Positions 47,927 to 59,146 are shown, numbered from the stretch's first letter. The stretch is DNA of 64,000 nt from Diaphorobacter sp. HDW4B (GCF_011305535.1 NZ_CP049905.1:3160001-3224000); one strand, 5' to 3'. Notes: a model not told the origin generated them from the sequence alone. Numbers and translations are program-made.

Positions 47927-48239
47927 GCTCATCTCCAATGGTTGAAATTTTTCTTGCGTCCGCGTATTTGCCGTGAAGGCACGCCAGCATCGCTTTTGAA
48001 TGTAATTTTTGCGGTAGCGCAAATGCCATTTTGTTGGCGAGTGACGAACTATTAACTATTGCAAACTGTGTGACAAGTGGTGTTTGTCGGGGTAGCCACT
48101 TACTTTGTTTTGACGCAAGAAGATGTGCGTATAGGTACAAGCACGGAGATGTTGTGGAAAGTTGGTGCAATGACCTGACCCGACGCAGGTCAAGCCCGCC
48201 GCCTAGAATGTTCCGCCTCACTTAGGAGAGATGGCGCTC

Positions 48240-51200
48240 ATGACACAGGGATTGATCCGTATCCACGGAGCCAGACAGCACAACCTCAAGAACCTCGATG
48301 TAGACATCCAGACTGGCGAGTTGACCGTCGTCACGGGCCCAAGCGGCTCGGGCAAGTCCAGCCTGGTGTTCGACACCCTGTACGCGGAAGGCCAGCGCCG
48401 CTACGTGGAGACGTTCAGCGCCTACGCGCGCCAGTTTCTCGACCGCATGGACAAGCCGGCGGTCGACAAGGTGGAAGGCGTTCCGCCTGCGATTGCGATC
48501 GACCAGACCAACCCCGTGCGTTCGTCGCGCTCCACCGTGGGCACGATGACCGAAATCAACGACCATCTGAAGCTGATGTTCGCGCGCGCCGGTCAGCTGT
48601 TCGACCGCGTGACCGCGCAGCCCGTGCGCCACGATTCGCCCGATTCGATCTACGCCGAATTGAAGGCGCGTTGCGAGGCCGAAAACGATCCGCGCATCGT
48701 CATCACCTTTCCGGTCGAGCTGCCCGCAGGCACGTCGGCCGAGCAGGTCGAGCAATGGCTGTCGGCCAGCGGTTTCACCAAGGTGCAGGCCGAGCGCGAA
48801 GTGGCCACGCCCACCGGCCCGCGCAAGCTGCTCGATGTGGTGGCTGACCGTTTCCGTCTGGGCAATGCCGAACGTGCGCGCGTGATCGAGGCGATTGAAG
48901 TCGGCCTGAAGCGCGGCAGCGGCAAGCTCATCGTCTACAAGCTGAACGACGAAGGCGAGCCCGATCTCTGGCGCTTCTCCACGGGACTGCATTGCCCCGA
49001 CAGCGATCTGCGCTACAGCGAGCCGATTCCGTCGATGTTCTCGTTCAACTCGGCCGTGGGCGCGTGCGACACCTGCCGAGGCTTTGGCCGCGTGATCGGT
49101 GTCGATTACGGTCTGGTGATTCCCAACGACCGGCTCACGCTGCGTGCCGGTGCGATCAAGACGATTCAGACGCCCGCCTGGAAAGAGGCGCAGGACGATC
49201 TGATGCGCCACGCCGAAGCCGCGGGCATTCCGCGCGACACGGCCTGGTACAAACTCACCGACGAGCAGAAGAAATGGGTGATCGACGGCACACCCGGCTA
49301 CAAGGACGGCAACTGGAACAAGCAGTGGTATGGCATTCGCCGCTTTTTCGAATATCTGGAGAGCAAGGCGTACAAGATGCACATCCGCGTGCTGCTGTCC
49401 AAGTACCGCAGCTATACGCCATGCCCCGTGTGCGCAGGCGCGCGCCTCAAGACCGAGAGCCTGCAATGGCGCATCGGCAGCAAGGACGACGCGGATGCCG
49501 TGATCGCTCCCGCCAAGCGCTTTCTGCCGCAGGGCGTGGACTGGACGCGCGAACAGCTCGAAGCGCTGCCGGGGCTCTGCCTGCATGATCTGATGCTGTT
49601 GCCCATCGACCGGCTGCGCGTGTTCTTCGACCGCATCGGCGCGAGCGCCGCGCATCGCATCGTCGGCTGGGCCAAGTCCGGTGAGTTGAAGAAAAGTGAT
49701 CTGCCCGAGCACAGTGTGATCGAGGTGGACAGCGGCGAAGCGCAAGCGCTGCGACTGCTGCATGAAGAGATTTCCACGCGTCTCAAATACCTGTGCGACG
49801 TGGGCATCGGCTACCTCACGCTCGACCGCCAAAGCCGCACGCTGAGCGGCGGCGAAGTGCAGCGCATCAACCTGACGACCGCGCTCGGCACATCGCTGGT
49901 GAATACGTTGTTCGTGCTCGACGAACCCAGCATCGGCCTGCATCCGCGCGACATGCATCGCATCACCGAGGCCATGCTGCGTCTGCGCGATGCGGGCAAC
50001 ACGCTGGTGGTGGTCGAACACGACCCCGCCGTGATGCTGGCGGCAGACCGCGTGATCGACATGGGCCCCGCGCCCGGTGAGCGCGGCGGCGAGATCGTGT
50101 TCGATGGCACGGTCGGCGAACTGCGCAAGGCCGACACGCTGACCGGCGTGTACTTGGGCGGTCGCAAGACGATCAGCTCCGGCATCAAGCGCTTGGTGAC
50201 CGACTCCACGCCGCGCCTGATTCTCGAAGGCGCGCGCGAACACAATCTGCAGAACGTGACGGTGGAGTTTCCGCTGCAGCGCCTGGTCACCGTGACCGGC
50301 GTTTCCGGCTCGGGCAAGTCCACGCTGATTCAGGACGTGCTCGCGCCCGCTCTGCTGCGCCAGTTCGGCAAGGCCACGGAATCGCCGGGCGCGCATGACC
50401 GTCTGCTGGGCTCGGACCATCTCTCCGATGTGGTGTTCGTCGATCAATCGCCCATCGGCAAGACCGCGCGTTCCAACCCGGTGAGCTATGTGGGCGCGTG
50501 GGATTGGATCCGCGAGATTTTTGCGAATGCGCCGTTGTCGCGCGAGCGCGGCTACACCGCTGCGAAGTTCAGCTTCAACGCGGGCGATGGCCGTTGCCCG
50601 ACCTGCGGCGGATCGGGCTTCGAGCATGTGGAGATGCAGTTCCTGTCGGACGTGTATCTGCGCTGCCCCGATTGCGACGGCCGCCGTTATCGTCCCGAAA
50701 TTCTCGAAGTGAAGATCGAGCGCGCGGGCCGCATGTTCAGCGTGGCCGATGTGCTCGAACTCACGGTGAGCGAAGCGGCTGCCGCGTTCGCGAAGGACCG
50801 CGATGTGATTCGCGCGCTGCAACCCATCGTCGATGTGGGGCTGGAATATGTGAAGCTCGGCCAGCCTGTGCCCACGTTGTCGGGCGGCGAAGCGCAGCGT
50901 TTGAAGCTGGCGGGATTCTTGGCCGAAGCCGCGAAGAACGGCAGTTCCAGCAAGCAGCCAGTCGCCAAGAAAGGCACGCTGTTCCTGTTCGATGAACCGA
51001 CGACGGGTCTGCATTTCGACGACATCGCCAAGCTCATGCGCGCGTTGCGCAAGCTGCTCGATGCGGGGCATTCGCTGATCATCATCGAGCACAACCTCGA
51101 CGTGATTCGCGCAAGCGACTGGATCGTCGATCTGGGGCCGGAAGGTGGTGATGCGGGCGGTCTGGTGATTGCGCAAGGCGCGCCAGAAACGCTGCGCCAC

Positions 51201-54041
51201 GACATGAAGTCGTACACCGCTGCGGCGCTGCGCGAGTACGAAGAATCGCTGGGCGAGAGCGGTCATTCCGTGCATGAAAAGCAGGCCACGCTGCGCCGTG
51301 AAAAGCGCGCGCTGGAAGGCCACAAGCCCGCAGCGAAGAACGCCATCGAGATCGTCAACGCCAAGGAGCACAACCTCAAGCACCTGAGCGTGGACATTCC
51401 GCGCGGCAAGTTCAATGTGGTGACGGGCGTGTCCGGCTCGGGCAAATCGACGCTCGCGTTCGACATTCTTTTCAACGAAGGCCAACGCCGTTATCTCGAA
51501 TCGCTGAACGCCTACGCGCGCAGCATCGTGCAGCCTGCGGGGCGTCCTGAAGTGGATGCGGTCTACGGCATTCCGCCGACCGTCGCCATCGAGCAGCGCC
51601 TGTCGCGCGGCGGTCGCAAGTCCACGGTCGGCACCACGACCGAGGTCTGGCATTTTCTGCGTCTGCTGTATGTGAAGCTCGGCGTGCAGCATTGCACCAA
51701 GGACGGTGCCGCCGTGCAGCCGCAGACGGCGGACAGCATCGCCGCGCAGTTGCTCACGAACTTCAAGGGGCAGCACATCGGCCTGATGGCGCCGCTGGTG
51801 ATGAACCGCAAGGGCGTGTACACGGAGCTGGCCGATTGGGCGCGTCCGCGTGGCTACACGCATCTGCGTGTGGATGGCAACTTTCTGCCGACAACGGGAT
51901 TCCCGCGCATCGACCGCTTCAAGGAACACACGATCGAGCTGCCGGTGGCGAGCATCACCGTGTCGCCGCAGCACGAAGGCACGTTGCGCGATGCGTTGAA
52001 GCAGGCCCTTGAACACGGCAAGGGCGTGGTGCATGTGCTCAGCGATCTTGATGGGCTGGAGAGTGCACTGAAGCTCGGTGAACCGACAGCCCACATTGGC
52101 AAGCTGCAGGTGTTTTCCACCAAGCGCGCCTGTCCGGTGTGTGCGACGAGTTATGCGGAACTCGATCCGCGTCTGTTCTCGTACAACAGCAAGCACGGCT
52201 GGTGCCCCGATTGCGTGGGCACGGGCGTGAAGCTGACCAAGGAGCAGCGCAAGGTGTTCGACGACTCCGTGCAGGGCGAGGACAACCGTGGCCGCGAGCA
52301 GACCTTCGAGGAGCCGAACGCGGACGACGTGACCGATGCCGTCTGCCCAGGCTGTGAAGGCTCGCGCCTGAATCGCATCGCGCGCGCCGTGCTGTTTGCG
52401 GACACGCCGATCACCGATGTGGCGCGCCTTTCTGTGTCCGAGGTGCGCGAATGGATTCAGGGGCTGGAACTGTCGGGTCGCGAATCCGAGATCGCGCGCG
52501 ATCTGATTCCCGAGATTCAGAGCCGTCTGGAATTCCTCGAAGAAGTGGGTCTGTCGTACCTCACACTGGACCGTGGCGCGCCGACCTTGAGCGGCGGCGA
52601 GGCACAGCGCATTCGCTTGGCCGCGCAGCTCGGCAGCAATCTGCAGGGCGTCTGCTACGTGCTCGACGAACCGACGATTGGCCTGCATGCGCGCGACAAC
52701 CAGATTCTGCTGAATGCCCTGCACAAGCTGGGCGACAAGGGCAATACGCTGGTGGTGGTGGAGCACGACGAAGACACGATTCGCCGTGCCGATCACATCA
52801 TCGACATCGGCCCGAGCGCGGGCAAGCGCGGTGGCAAGCTGGTCGCGCAAGGCACAGTCAAGGACATCGAAGCGGCGGCGGATTCGCAGACTGGCAAGTA
52901 CCTGCTGCACGCGATGAAGCATCCGCTGCAAGCGCGTCGCGATGTGGTGGACGCGGCGAAGAAGGATGCGCGCGTGCCCGAGCATTGGCTGACCGTGCTC
53001 GATGCGCAGATGCACAACCTGCGTGGCGTGACCGCGCATGTGCCGCTCAATCGTCTGGTGGCGGTGACGGGTGTGTCGGGCTCAGGCAAGTCCACATTGG
53101 CGCGCGATGTGCTGCTCACCAACGTGGCGGCATGGGTGAGTCAGCGTTCGACCAAGGCGGGCCGCGATGCGATGGATGCGGGCAACGCTCCTGCGCTGAT
53201 CGGCTGCAAGGGTCTGTCGGGCTTCGAGACCGTGGATCGCGTGCTTGAAGTGGACCAGACGCCCATCGGCAAGACTCCGCGTTCCTGCCCCGCGACCTAC
53301 ATCGGCTTCTGGGACACGATCCGCAAGCTGTTTGCCGAAACGCTGGAAGCCAAGGCGCGTGGCTATGCGCCGGGCCGCTTCTCGTTCAACACCGGCGAAG
53401 GCCGCTGCCCCGCCTGCGAAGGGCAGGGCGTGCGCACCATCGAGATGAGCTTTCTGCCCGACGTGAAGGTGCCTTGCGAGGTCTGCCATGGCGCGCGTTT
53501 CAATCCCGAAACGCTGGCCGTCACCTGGCGCGGCAAGAGCATTGGCGATGTGCTGCAGATGGAGGTGGACGAGGCCGTCGAGTTCTTCGCGAGCATGCCG
53601 AGCATTGCGCATCCGCTGCAACTGCTCAAGGACGTGGGGCTGGGCTATCTCACGCTGGGTCAGCCATCGCCCACGCTCTCGGGCGGCGAGGCGCAGCGCA
53701 TCAAGCTCGTCACTGAACTCACGAAGGTGCGCGACGAAGTCGGCCGCCGTGGGCAGAAGGCACCGCACACGCTGTATGTGCTCGACGAGCCGACCGTGGG
53801 CCTGCACATGGCCGACGTGCACAAGCTCATCCGCGTGCTGCATCGTCTGGTGGACGGCGGCCACAGCGTGGTGGTGATCGAGCACGATCTTGACGTGATC
53901 GCCGAGGCCGACTGGATCATCGACCTCGGGCCCGAAGGCGGCAAGGAAGGCGGCCTGATCGTCGCGGCGGCCACGCCGGAAGAACTGGTGCGCATCGGCA
54001 CGCATACCGGCAAGGCGCTGGGGCCGGTGCTCAAGCGCTGA
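48240..54041 (+). CDS. uvrA: Double-length UvrA: two UvrA modules fused in one chain
   Basis: This 1933-residue protein is about twice the usual UvrA (about 940). It has four ABC ATPase cores, each with Walker A: GPSGSGKS (33-40) and GVSGSGKS at 687-694, 1063-1070 and 1611-1618. Each core also has an LSGGE signature and a VLDEP or LFDEP Walker B. Residues 1 to about 1005 and about 1040-1933 are each a UvrA-like unit. Zinc-finger cysteines are complete in most places (Cys786, 789, 809, 812 in unit 1), but the first finger of unit 1 has only Cys252 where C-x-x-C is expected, with Cys276 and Cys279 present. An ATG three codons earlier (48231) is too close to AGGAG. Function in DNA damage recognition is inferred from UvrA. 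A canonical uvrA may lie elsewhere. Confidence 0.93.
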   Translation: MTQGLIRIHGARQHNLKNLDVDIQTGELTVVTGPSGSGKSSLVFDTLYAEGQRRYVETFSAYARQFLDRMDKPAVDKVEGVPPAIAIDQTNPVRSSRSTVGTMTEINDHLKLMFARAGQLFDRVTAQPVRHDSPDSIYAELKARCEAENDPRIVITFPVELPAGTSAEQVEQWLSASGFTKVQAEREVATPTGPRKLLDVVADRFRLGNAERARVIEAIEVGLKRGSGKLIVYKLNDEGEPDLWRFSTGLHCPDSDLRYSEPIPSMFSFNSAVGACDTCRGFGRVIGVDYGLVIPNDRLTLRAGAIKTIQTPAWKEAQDDLMRHAEAAGIPRDTAWYKLTDEQKKWVIDGTPGYKDGNWNKQWYGIRRFFEYLESKAYKMHIRVLLSKYRSYTPCPVCAGARLKTESLQWRIGSKDDADAVIAPAKRFLPQGVDWTREQLEALPGLCLHDLMLLPIDRLRVFFDRIGASAAHRIVGWAKSGELKKSDLPEHSVIEVDSGEAQALRLLHEEISTRLKYLCDVGIGYLTLDRQSRTLSGGEVQRINLTTALGTSLVNTLFVLDEPSIGLHPRDMHRITEAMLRLRDAGNTLVVVEHDPAVMLAADRVIDMGPAPGERGGEIVFDGTVGELRKADTLTGVYLGGRKTISSGIKRLVTDSTPRLILEGAREHNLQNVTVEFPLQRLVTVTGVSGSGKSTLIQDVLAPALLRQFGKATESPGAHDRLLGSDHLSDVVFVDQSPIGKTARSNPVSYVGAWDWIREIFANAPLSRERGYTAAKFSFNAGDGRCPTCGGSGFEHVEMQFLSDVYLRCPDCDGRRYRPEILEVKIERAGRMFSVADVLELTVSEAAAAFAKDRDVIRALQPIVDVGLEYVKLGQPVPTLSGGEAQRLKLAGFLAEAAKNGSSSKQPVAKKGTLFLFDEPTTGLHFDDIAKLMRALRKLLDAGHSLIIIEHNLDVIRASDWIVDLGPEGGDAGGLVIAQGAPETLRHDMKSYTAAALREYEESLGESGHSVHEKQATLRREKRALEGHKPAAKNAIEIVNAKEHNLKHLSVDIPRGKFNVVTGVSGSGKSTLAFDILFNEGQRRYLESLNAYARSIVQPAGRPEVDAVYGIPPTVAIEQRLSRGGRKSTVGTTTEVWHFLRLLYVKLGVQHCTKDGAAVQPQTADSIAAQLLTNFKGQHIGLMAPLVMNRKGVYTELADWARPRGYTHLRVDGNFLPTTGFPRIDRFKEHTIELPVASITVSPQHEGTLRDALKQALEHGKGVVHVLSDLDGLESALKLGEPTAHIGKLQVFSTKRACPVCATSYAELDPRLFSYNSKHGWCPDCVGTGVKLTKEQRKVFDDSVQGEDNRGREQTFEEPNADDVTDAVCPGCEGSRLNRIARAVLFADTPITDVARLSVSEVREWIQGLELSGRESEIARDLIPEIQSRLEFLEEVGLSYLTLDRGAPTLSGGEAQRIRLAAQLGSNLQGVCYVLDEPTIGLHARDNQILLNALHKLGDKGNTLVVVEHDEDTIRRADHIIDIGPSAGKRGGKLVAQGTVKDIEAAADSQTGKYLLHAMKHPLQARRDVVDAAKKDARVPEHWLTVLDAQMHNLRGVTAHVPLNRLVAVTGVSGSGKSTLARDVLLTNVAAWVSQRSTKAGRDAMDAGNAPALIGCKGLSGFETVDRVLEVDQTPIGKTPRSCPATYIGFWDTIRKLFAETLEAKARGYAPGRFSFNTGEGRCPACEGQGVRTIEMSFLPDVKVPCEVCHGARFNPETLAVTWRGKSIGDVLQMEVDEAVEFFASMPSIAHPLQLLKDVGLGYLTLGQPSPTLSGGEAQRIKLVTELTKVRDEVGRRGQKAPHTLYVLDEPTVGLHMADVHKLIRVLHRLVDGGHSVVVIEHDLDVIAEADWIIDLGPEGGKEGGLIVAAATPEELVRIGTHTGKALGPVLKR

Positions 54042-54064
54042 TCATTCAGTAGGGGCTCACTGTC

Positions 54065-54102
54065 AAAAATCCCGAGTGGCTGCGGCTCCTCGGGATTTTT
54101 TT
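54065..54102 (+). terminator. Intrinsic terminator after uvrA
   Basis: AAAAATCCCGAG (54065-54076) and CTCGGGATTTTT (54089-54100) form a 12-bp stem with a 12-nt loop, with the T-run included in and continuing past the stem. It lies 23 nt after the stop codon. Confidence 0.92.
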
Positions 54103-54181
54103 CGCACCATCGTGGTGAATGGGATTCGGTGAATCGTGAGCGCTTGTGAATTTTTGTTAATTTTTTGGTGGCGCACTGATG

Positions 54182-54227
54182 TTGTCACCAGCGCGCGGTG
54201 ACAAATCTCACAAATTCCTTGTATATT
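54182..54227 (+). promoter_or_regulatory. Candidate sigma-70 promoter overlapping an inverted repeat
   Basis: GTGACA (54198-54203) and TATATT (54222-54227), with an 18-bp spacer, resemble a sigma-70 promoter. The -35 hexamer is inside an inverted repeat, TTGTCACC (54182-54189) with GGTGACAA (54197-54204), which could be an operator. The surrounding DNA is A+T-rich compared with the genes on either side. Confidence 0.45.
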
Positions 54228-54233
54228 GGTATC

Positions 54234-54418
54234 ACTGACTTTCGTTGATTGCTTTTGACTATATTCTTGCAATGACTCGGGATGTTGGCTGACAGGCCGC
54301 AAAAGCCGTTCAAGCAGAATCACAAGCAAGCACCGAAGGCGCAATCGATCGTAGGAACCCCTCGCCCCCTCTGTGGGGACTTGCTCCCCGGCCATAGCAA
54401 TATGGCCGGGGATTTTTT
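54234..54418 (+). ncRNA. Candidate small RNA or long leader
   Basis: From the presumed start near 54234 to the strong terminator at 54385-54418 there are about 185 nt without a convincing reading frame. The segment contains CCCC/GGGG blocks (54371-54389) able to pair with each other. Transcripts ending at 54418 would stop 120 nt before the next gene, so it is a free small RNA or an attenuated leader of the TauE-like gene. I found no match to 6S RNA or to riboswitch classes I know. Confidence 0.4.
54385..54418 (+). terminator. Strong intrinsic terminator in an intergenic region
   Basis: TCCCCGGCCAT (54385-54395) and ATGGCCGGGGA (54402-54412) form a perfect 11-bp stem with an AGCAAT loop, then TTTTTT. 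No gene ends just upstream (uvrA has its own terminator 300 nt earlier), so it ends some other transcript. Confidence 0.92.
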
Positions 54419-54538
54419 CTGGGCGCTGCCGTTTGCGCTGCCTTTCGTGCTGGATTCCGTCTGGCGCGAGCAGGTGGAGGCCGCAGGGGGCACGCTGCGC
54501 TGACAATGATGGCGACTTCAATGAAGGAGCGCTTCGTC

Positions 54539-55294
54539 ATGGATTCCGTTTTGCTGATCGTCGCCATCGGCGCGGCTGTTGCCGGATTTGTGCAGGGACT
54601 GTCGGGCTTTGCCTTCGGCATGGTGGCCATGTCGTTCTGGGCGTGGTCGCTGGAGCCGCGCATTGCGGCAACGCTAGTGGTGTTCGGCTCGCTGCTCGGG
54701 CAGACCTTGGCCGCCTTCCGCATGCGGCGCGCGTTTCATTGGGCGCAGTTGTTGCCTTTCGTCGTGGGCGGTCTGTGCGGCATTCCGATCGGCGTGTGGC
54801 TGTTGCCGATGCTGAACATGCTGTGGTTCAAGTTCGGGTTCGGCCTGTTTCTGGTGCTCTGGTGCCCGGCCATGCTGGCGGCCAGGCATCTGCCCAGAAT
54901 CACGGTGGGTGGCCGGTTTCTGGATGGTGTCGTCGGTCTTGGCGGCGGGGTGCTTGGCGGCATCGGCGGGTTCACCGGCACGCTGCCCACGCTGTGGTGC
55001 ACGCTGCGCGGCTACCCCAAGGACACCCAGCGCGCGGTGATCCAGAATTTCAACTTTTCCATGCTGTTCGTGACGATGTGCACCTACCTCGCTACGGGCA
55101 TGGTCACGCGCGACGTGCTGCCGCTGTTTGCCGTGGTGGCCCCTGCCATGCTGGTGCCCACCTTGCTGGGAATGCGCGTCTATGCGGGGATCAGCGAGGC
55201 GGCTTTCCGCCAGATTGTGCTGGGGCTGCTCACCTTGTCGGGCGTGGCGATGCTGGCCTCGTCGGTGCCGCAACTGCTGCGCGGTGCCGGCTGA
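54539..55294 (+). CDS. TauE/SafE-family membrane transporter
   Basis: This 251-residue protein has about eight membrane segments in two similar halves. The start [23 protein letters not shown] (about 4-26) and the second-half [21 protein letters not shown] (about 139-159) carry the GxxxGxxG pattern of the TauE/SafE family. Members export sulfite, sulfoacetate or other anions or organic acids. The frame opens 11 codons earlier, but GAAGGAG ten bases before the ATG at 54539 fixes this start. It lies 26 nt before pyrC. Confidence 0.87.
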   Translation: MDSVLLIVAIGAAVAGFVQGLSGFAFGMVAMSFWAWSLEPRIAATLVVFGSLLGQTLAAFRMRRAFHWAQLLPFVVGGLCGIPIGVWLLPMLNMLWFKFGFGLFLVLWCPAMLAARHLPRITVGGRFLDGVVGLGGGVLGGIGGFTGTLPTLWCTLRGYPKDTQRAVIQNFNFSMLFVTMCTYLATGMVTRDVLPLFAVVAPAMLVPTLLGMRVYAGISEAAFRQIVLGLLTLSGVAMLASSVPQLLRGAG

Positions 55295-55320
55295 CACGAA
55301 GGCAATGCGAAAATAGCGCC

Positions 55321-56373
55321 ATGAACGCTGCCTCCACCCCCATCGATACCCTCACGATCACCCGCCCGGACGACTGGCACCTGCACGTGCGCGACGGCGA
55401 GCCGCTGCGCACCGTGGTGCCGCACACCGCCGCGCAATTCGGCCGCGCGCTGATCATGCCCAATCTGCGCCCGCCCGTGACCACCGCCGAGCAGGCGCTG
55501 GCCTACAAGCAGCGCATTCTGGCCGCCGTGCCCGAGGGCGTGCAGTTCGAGCCGCTGATGTCGCTGTACCTCACCGACAACCTCGCGCCCGAGGAAATCG
55601 TGCGTGCCAAGGATGCGGGCGTGGTTGCGCTCAAGCTCTATCCCGCCGGTGCCACGACCAACAGCGATGCCGGCGTGACCGACATGCGCAAGACCTACAA
55701 GACGCTCGAAGCCATGCAGAAGGCCGGCATTCTGCTGCTGGTGCACGGTGAAGTGACCAGCAGCGACATCGACCTGTTCGACCGCGAAGCCGTGTTCATC
55801 GACCAGCAACTGATCCCGCTGCGCCGCGATTTCCCCGAGCTGAAGATCGTCTTCGAGCACATCACCACCAAGGACGCGGCGGAGTACGTGAAGTCCGCCG
55901 ACAAGTTCACCGCGGCCACCATCACCGCGCACCACCTGCTGTACAACCGCAACGCCATCTTCACCGGCGGCATTCGTCCGCACTACTACTGCCTGCCGGT
56001 CTTGAAGCGCGAAACGCACCGCCTGGCGCTGGTCGAAGCGGCCACCAGCGGCAGCGACAAATTCTTCCTCGGCACCGACAGCGCACCGCACCCCGCGCAC
56101 CTGAAGGAACACGCCACGGGCTGCGCCGGTTGCTACACCGCGCACGCCGCCATCGAGATGTATGCCGAAGCCTTCGACAACGCGGGCGCGCTCGACAAGC
56201 TCGAAGCCTTTGCCAGCTTCAACGGTCCGGACTTCTACAACCTGCCGCGCAACCAGGGCACGGTCACGCTGCGCCGCGAATCGTGGACGCCGCCTGCCAG
56301 CTTTGCGTTTGGCGAAGCGGAACTCAAGCCGCTGCGTGCCGGTGAAGCACTGCCATGGAAGCTGGTCGCCTGA
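55321..56373 (+). CDS. pyrC: Dihydroorotase
   Basis: This 350-residue type II dihydroorotase closes carbamoyl-aspartate to dihydroorotate in pyrimidine synthesis. The binuclear zinc site is complete: His20 and His22 in [10 protein letters not shown], carboxylated Lys105 in [10 protein letters not shown], His142 in LLVHGEV, His180 in FEHIT and Asp253 in [21 protein letters not shown] gives the substrate loop typical of E. coli-type PyrC. Length is normal. The start lies 26 nt after the TauE-like gene. Confidence 0.97.
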   Translation: MNAASTPIDTLTITRPDDWHLHVRDGEPLRTVVPHTAAQFGRALIMPNLRPPVTTAEQALAYKQRILAAVPEGVQFEPLMSLYLTDNLAPEEIVRAKDAGVVALKLYPAGATTNSDAGVTDMRKTYKTLEAMQKAGILLLVHGEVTSSDIDLFDREAVFIDQQLIPLRRDFPELKIVFEHITTKDAAEYVKSADKFTAATITAHHLLYNRNAIFTGGIRPHYYCLPVLKRETHRLALVEAATSGSDKFFLGTDSAPHPAHLKEHATGCAGCYTAHAAIEMYAEAFDNAGALDKLEAFASFNGPDFYNLPRNQGTVTLRRESWTPPASFAFGEAELKPLRAGEALPWKLVA

Positions 56374-56405
56374 TCCATCTGCTTGAAGCGTAAAGGAGCA
56401 TCCCG

Positions 56406-57236
56406 ATGCCATCCATTGCCGAACGCCAACTGCGCATTGCGCTGCTCATCGACGCGGACAACGCGCCCGCCGAGAAGATCGACGAGATCCTCACGGAGCT
56501 GTCCACGCTCGGTGAAATCAACGTGCGACGTGCATACGGCAACTGGACGAAATCGGGGCTCGTCGGCTGGCAGAACCGGCTGCTCGAATTCGCGATTCTG
56601 CCGATGCAGCAGTTCGATTATTCGCGGCAGAAGAACGCCACCGACATGGCGATGACCGTGGACGCGATGGAGCTGCTCTACAACGACAAGCCCGATGCGT
56701 TCGGCATCGTGTCGTCGGACGCGGACTTCACGCCGCTGGTCATGCACCTGCGCTCCAAGGGCGCGGCCGTCTATGGCTTTGGGGCGCAGCAGACACCCAA
56801 GCCGTTTGTGAACGCCTGCTCGCGGTTTCTGTATCTCGAATCACTGGTGAGCGACGACGAGGTGATTGCCGCGACGGAAGCTGCAGCCGCGCCACCGCAG
56901 CCCGGAAAAGCGCCCGCCGCCGTGGCGACCCCGCCTGTGGCCACGGAGCGCCTGCGCATTCCCGGCCCGCAACTGCGTCAGGATTCGCGCCTGATGACGC
57001 TGCTGCGCTATGCCGTCCAAGCCTCGCAGGACGAGTCTGGCTGGGCACGTGTGGGCGCGGTGGGTCAGCAGATCGGCAACAAGACCTCGTTCGACTCGCG
57101 CAACTACGGCTACGCCACGCTCACCAAGCTGCTCAACGCGACGCAGGCGTTCGAGTTACGCGATGAGGGCACGCCGCGTGTTTCGGTGCGCGACAAGCGA
57201 GCAGCAACGCGCAGCAACGGCGCGCCTGCTGCATGA
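56406..57236 (+). CDS. NYN-domain nuclease-like protein with C-terminal OST-HTH/LOTUS domain
   Basis: This 276-residue protein has an N-terminal NYN (PIN-like, LabA/DUF88) domain at about 8-150. Its acidic site includes Asp16 and Asp18 in LIDADNAP, Asp80 in KNATDMAMTVDAME and Asp105 and Asp107 in VSSDADFTPLV. A Pro/Ala linker (about 160-185) leads to a C-terminal OST-HTH/LOTUS-like domain (about 195-265: LLRYAVQASQDESGWARVG, then SFDSRNYGYATLTKLL). Such proteins are thought to cut or bind RNA. AAAGGAGCATCCCG precedes the start. The stop overlaps the DUF3025 start by four bases. Confidence 0.88.
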   Translation: MPSIAERQLRIALLIDADNAPAEKIDEILTELSTLGEINVRRAYGNWTKSGLVGWQNRLLEFAILPMQQFDYSRQKNATDMAMTVDAMELLYNDKPDAFGIVSSDADFTPLVMHLRSKGAAVYGFGAQQTPKPFVNACSRFLYLESLVSDDEVIAATEAAAAPPQPGKAPAAVATPPVATERLRIPGPQLRQDSRLMTLLRYAVQASQDESGWARVGAVGQQIGNKTSFDSRNYGYATLTKLLNATQAFELRDEGTPRVSVRDKRAATRSNGAPAA

Positions 57237-58045
57237 GTTTTGCAGGAGTGGTGGAGGCGGGGGCGGATGCTTCTTTGGACGCCTTCGCGCTGATCGACTG
57301 GCAACGCCCCTGGCTTGCCGCACTGTGTGAATCCGGCGAGCGAATCGCCGCGCAAGTGCTGCGCGGCGTGCACGTGGCTGATGCCCTCAATGCGGCGCAG
57401 CAAAAGCGCGGCGATGTTCGGTTTGTCGGTCAGCACGCGCTGCCCGCAGGCATGGCTTACGAACAGTTCATTTTCGACACCCGGCAGGTGCCCACGCGTG
57501 ACAACCTGCATGACTTTTTCAACGGGCTGATCTGGCTGCATTACCCACAGACCAAGCGCCTGCTCAACCAATGGCAGGCGAGCGCGATCGCAGCGCAGGG
57601 CGTGGGCTCGGTGCGCGGCCCGTTGCGCGATGCCATCACGGTGTTCGATGAAAATGGTGCGCTGCTGATTGCGCCCGAGCCGCTGCGCGAGGCGCTCAGG
57701 CAGCGCGAGTGGCGCAGGCTGGGCGAGGAACTGCGGCCGCTGTGGCAACAGGCGCGGCTGATTCCGGTCGGTCATGCGCTGCTGGAAAAGCTTGTGCAGC
57801 CGCGCAAGGGCATCACGGCCCATGTGTTTCTGGCGGGCGATTCGGTCTCGCCCGACGTCGATGCGGATCGCTGGATGTGCATGAATTTTGAAGCACAAGT
57901 GTTCGCGGGCAAGCCTTTCAATCCCCTGCCAGTTCTAGGAGTCCCGGGGTGGTGGAGCGAGAACGAGAACTTTTGCTTCTATGATGACTCACAAGTCTTC
58001 CGCAGCGGATTCCCTCAGAAAAACACCCCAACAAGAGACCGCTGA
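57233..58045 (+). CDS. DUF3025 family protein
   Basis: This 270-residue cytosolic protein belongs to DUF3025. Its marks are YEQFIFDTRQVPTRDNLHDF and FFNGLIWLHYPQTKRLLN at about 76-112, and FNPLPVLGVPGWW near the end. There is no signal peptide or membrane helix. The start overlaps the NYN gene stop (ATGA), so the two are probably translated together. Its role is unknown; coupling to an RNase-like protein is the only functional hint. Confidence 0.87.
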   Translation: MSFAGVVEAGADASLDAFALIDWQRPWLAALCESGERIAAQVLRGVHVADALNAAQQKRGDVRFVGQHALPAGMAYEQFIFDTRQVPTRDNLHDFFNGLIWLHYPQTKRLLNQWQASAIAAQGVGSVRGPLRDAITVFDENGALLIAPEPLREALRQREWRRLGEELRPLWQQARLIPVGHALLEKLVQPRKGITAHVFLAGDSVSPDVDADRWMCMNFEAQVFAGKPFNPLPVLGVPGWWSENENFCFYDDSQVFRSGFPQKNTPTRDR

Positions 58046-58211
58046 GAGCACCTGTTGAAAAGCGGGTTGAAGCCCCCATATTCCGGTCTACAACCGGCGG
58101 CTTCAAGAAGAACTGCTGCTCGACTTGGCTCACCCATTTCTTTTTTTCTGTTTTTTAGACCACTGACTTTTTGCAGTCGCATTCCGTGATCCCTTTGTGG
58201 AGAACCTGACG

Positions 58212-59087
58212 ATGAAACGCATTGCCTTGTTTTTGTTGACCAACGTTGCCGTCGTGGTGGTGTTGGGCATTGTCGCCAACCTGCTTGGCGTGAACCGCTA
58301 TCTGACCGCGAACGGGTTGAACCTTGGCGCGCTGCTGGGTTTCGCCTTCATCATGGGCATGGGCGGCGCTTTCATTTCGCTGCTGATGAGCAAGCCCATG
58401 GCCAAGATGAGCATGGGCGTGAAGATCATCAACGAGCCGCAGAACGCCGATGAGGCCTGGATCGTCAACACCGTGCGCAACTTTGCCGACAAGGCAGGCA
58501 TCGCCATGCCCGAAGTCGGCATCTACGAAGGCGAGCCCAACGCGTTCGCCACGGGCGCGTTCAAGAACTCGTCGCTGGTGGCGGTGTCCACCGGCCTGCT
58601 GCACGGCATGACGCGCGAAGAAGTCGAGGCCGTGATCGGCCACGAAGTCGCTCACGTGGCGAATGGCGACATGGTCACCATGGCGCTGATCCAGGGCGTG
58701 ATGAACACTTTTGTCGTGTTCCTGTCGCGCGTGATCGGCTATGCGGTGGACAGCTTTCTGCGCCGCAACGACGACAACGCCAATTCCGGTCCCGGCATCG
58801 GCTACATGATCAGCACCATCGTGCTGGACATTCTGTTCGGCGTGCTGGCCTCGATCATCGTGGCCTGGTTCAGCCGCCAGCGCGAGTTCCGCGCCGATGC
58901 CGGTGCTGCACAACTCATGGGCCGCAGGCAGCCGATGGTGAATGCGCTGTATCGACTGGGTGGCATGCATCCCGGCGCGCTGCCGCAGAACATGCAGGCG
59001 ATGGGGATCACCGGCAACATCGGCAAGCTGTTCAGCTCCCACCCCCCCATCGAAGAGCGCGTAGCCGCGCTGCAGAACGCTCAGTAA
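58212..59087 (+). CDS. htpX: Membrane zinc protease HtpX
   Basis: This 291-residue inner-membrane M48 metalloprotease degrades damaged membrane proteins. Two N-terminal membrane segments (about 4-26 and 36-58) precede the catalytic HEVAH with His144, Glu145 and His148 in [13 protein letters not shown]. Two more segments follow (about 155-175 and 195-217), then the third zinc ligand Glu in [13 protein letters not shown]. The sequence ends [14 protein letters not shown], as in E. coli HtpX. GGAG nine bases before the ATG at 58212 is preferred over a GTG five codons earlier. No obvious sigma-32 promoter was identified in the 166-nt gap before it. Confidence 0.96.
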   Translation: MKRIALFLLTNVAVVVVLGIVANLLGVNRYLTANGLNLGALLGFAFIMGMGGAFISLLMSKPMAKMSMGVKIINEPQNADEAWIVNTVRNFADKAGIAMPEVGIYEGEPNAFATGAFKNSSLVAVSTGLLHGMTREEVEAVIGHEVAHVANGDMVTMALIQGVMNTFVVFLSRVIGYAVDSFLRRNDDNANSGPGIGYMISTIVLDILFGVLASIIVAWFSRQREFRADAGAAQLMGRRQPMVNALYRLGGMHPGALPQNMQAMGITGNIGKLFSSHPPIEERVAALQNAQ

Positions 59088-59109
59088 TTCTTTCTGTTTT
59101 TTGTGTTTG

Positions 59110-59146
59110 AAAGGCCGTGGCGGATGTCACGGCCTTTTTCTTTTTT
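59110..59146 (+). terminator. Intrinsic terminator after htpX
   Basis: AAAGGCCGTG (59110-59119) and CACGGCCTTT (59128-59137) form a perfect 10-bp stem with an eight-base loop. TTCTTTTTT follows. Confidence 0.95.

Noticed and set aside
48222-53039. 1605-codon minus-strand frame opposite uvrA
   Set aside because: Shadow frame; its regular pattern comes from codon bias of the four ABC modules on the other strand.
54234-54418. 6S RNA as identity of the intergenic RNA candidate
   Set aside because: The two ends do not pair into the long closing stem of 6S RNA and the central bubble sequence is not recognisable.
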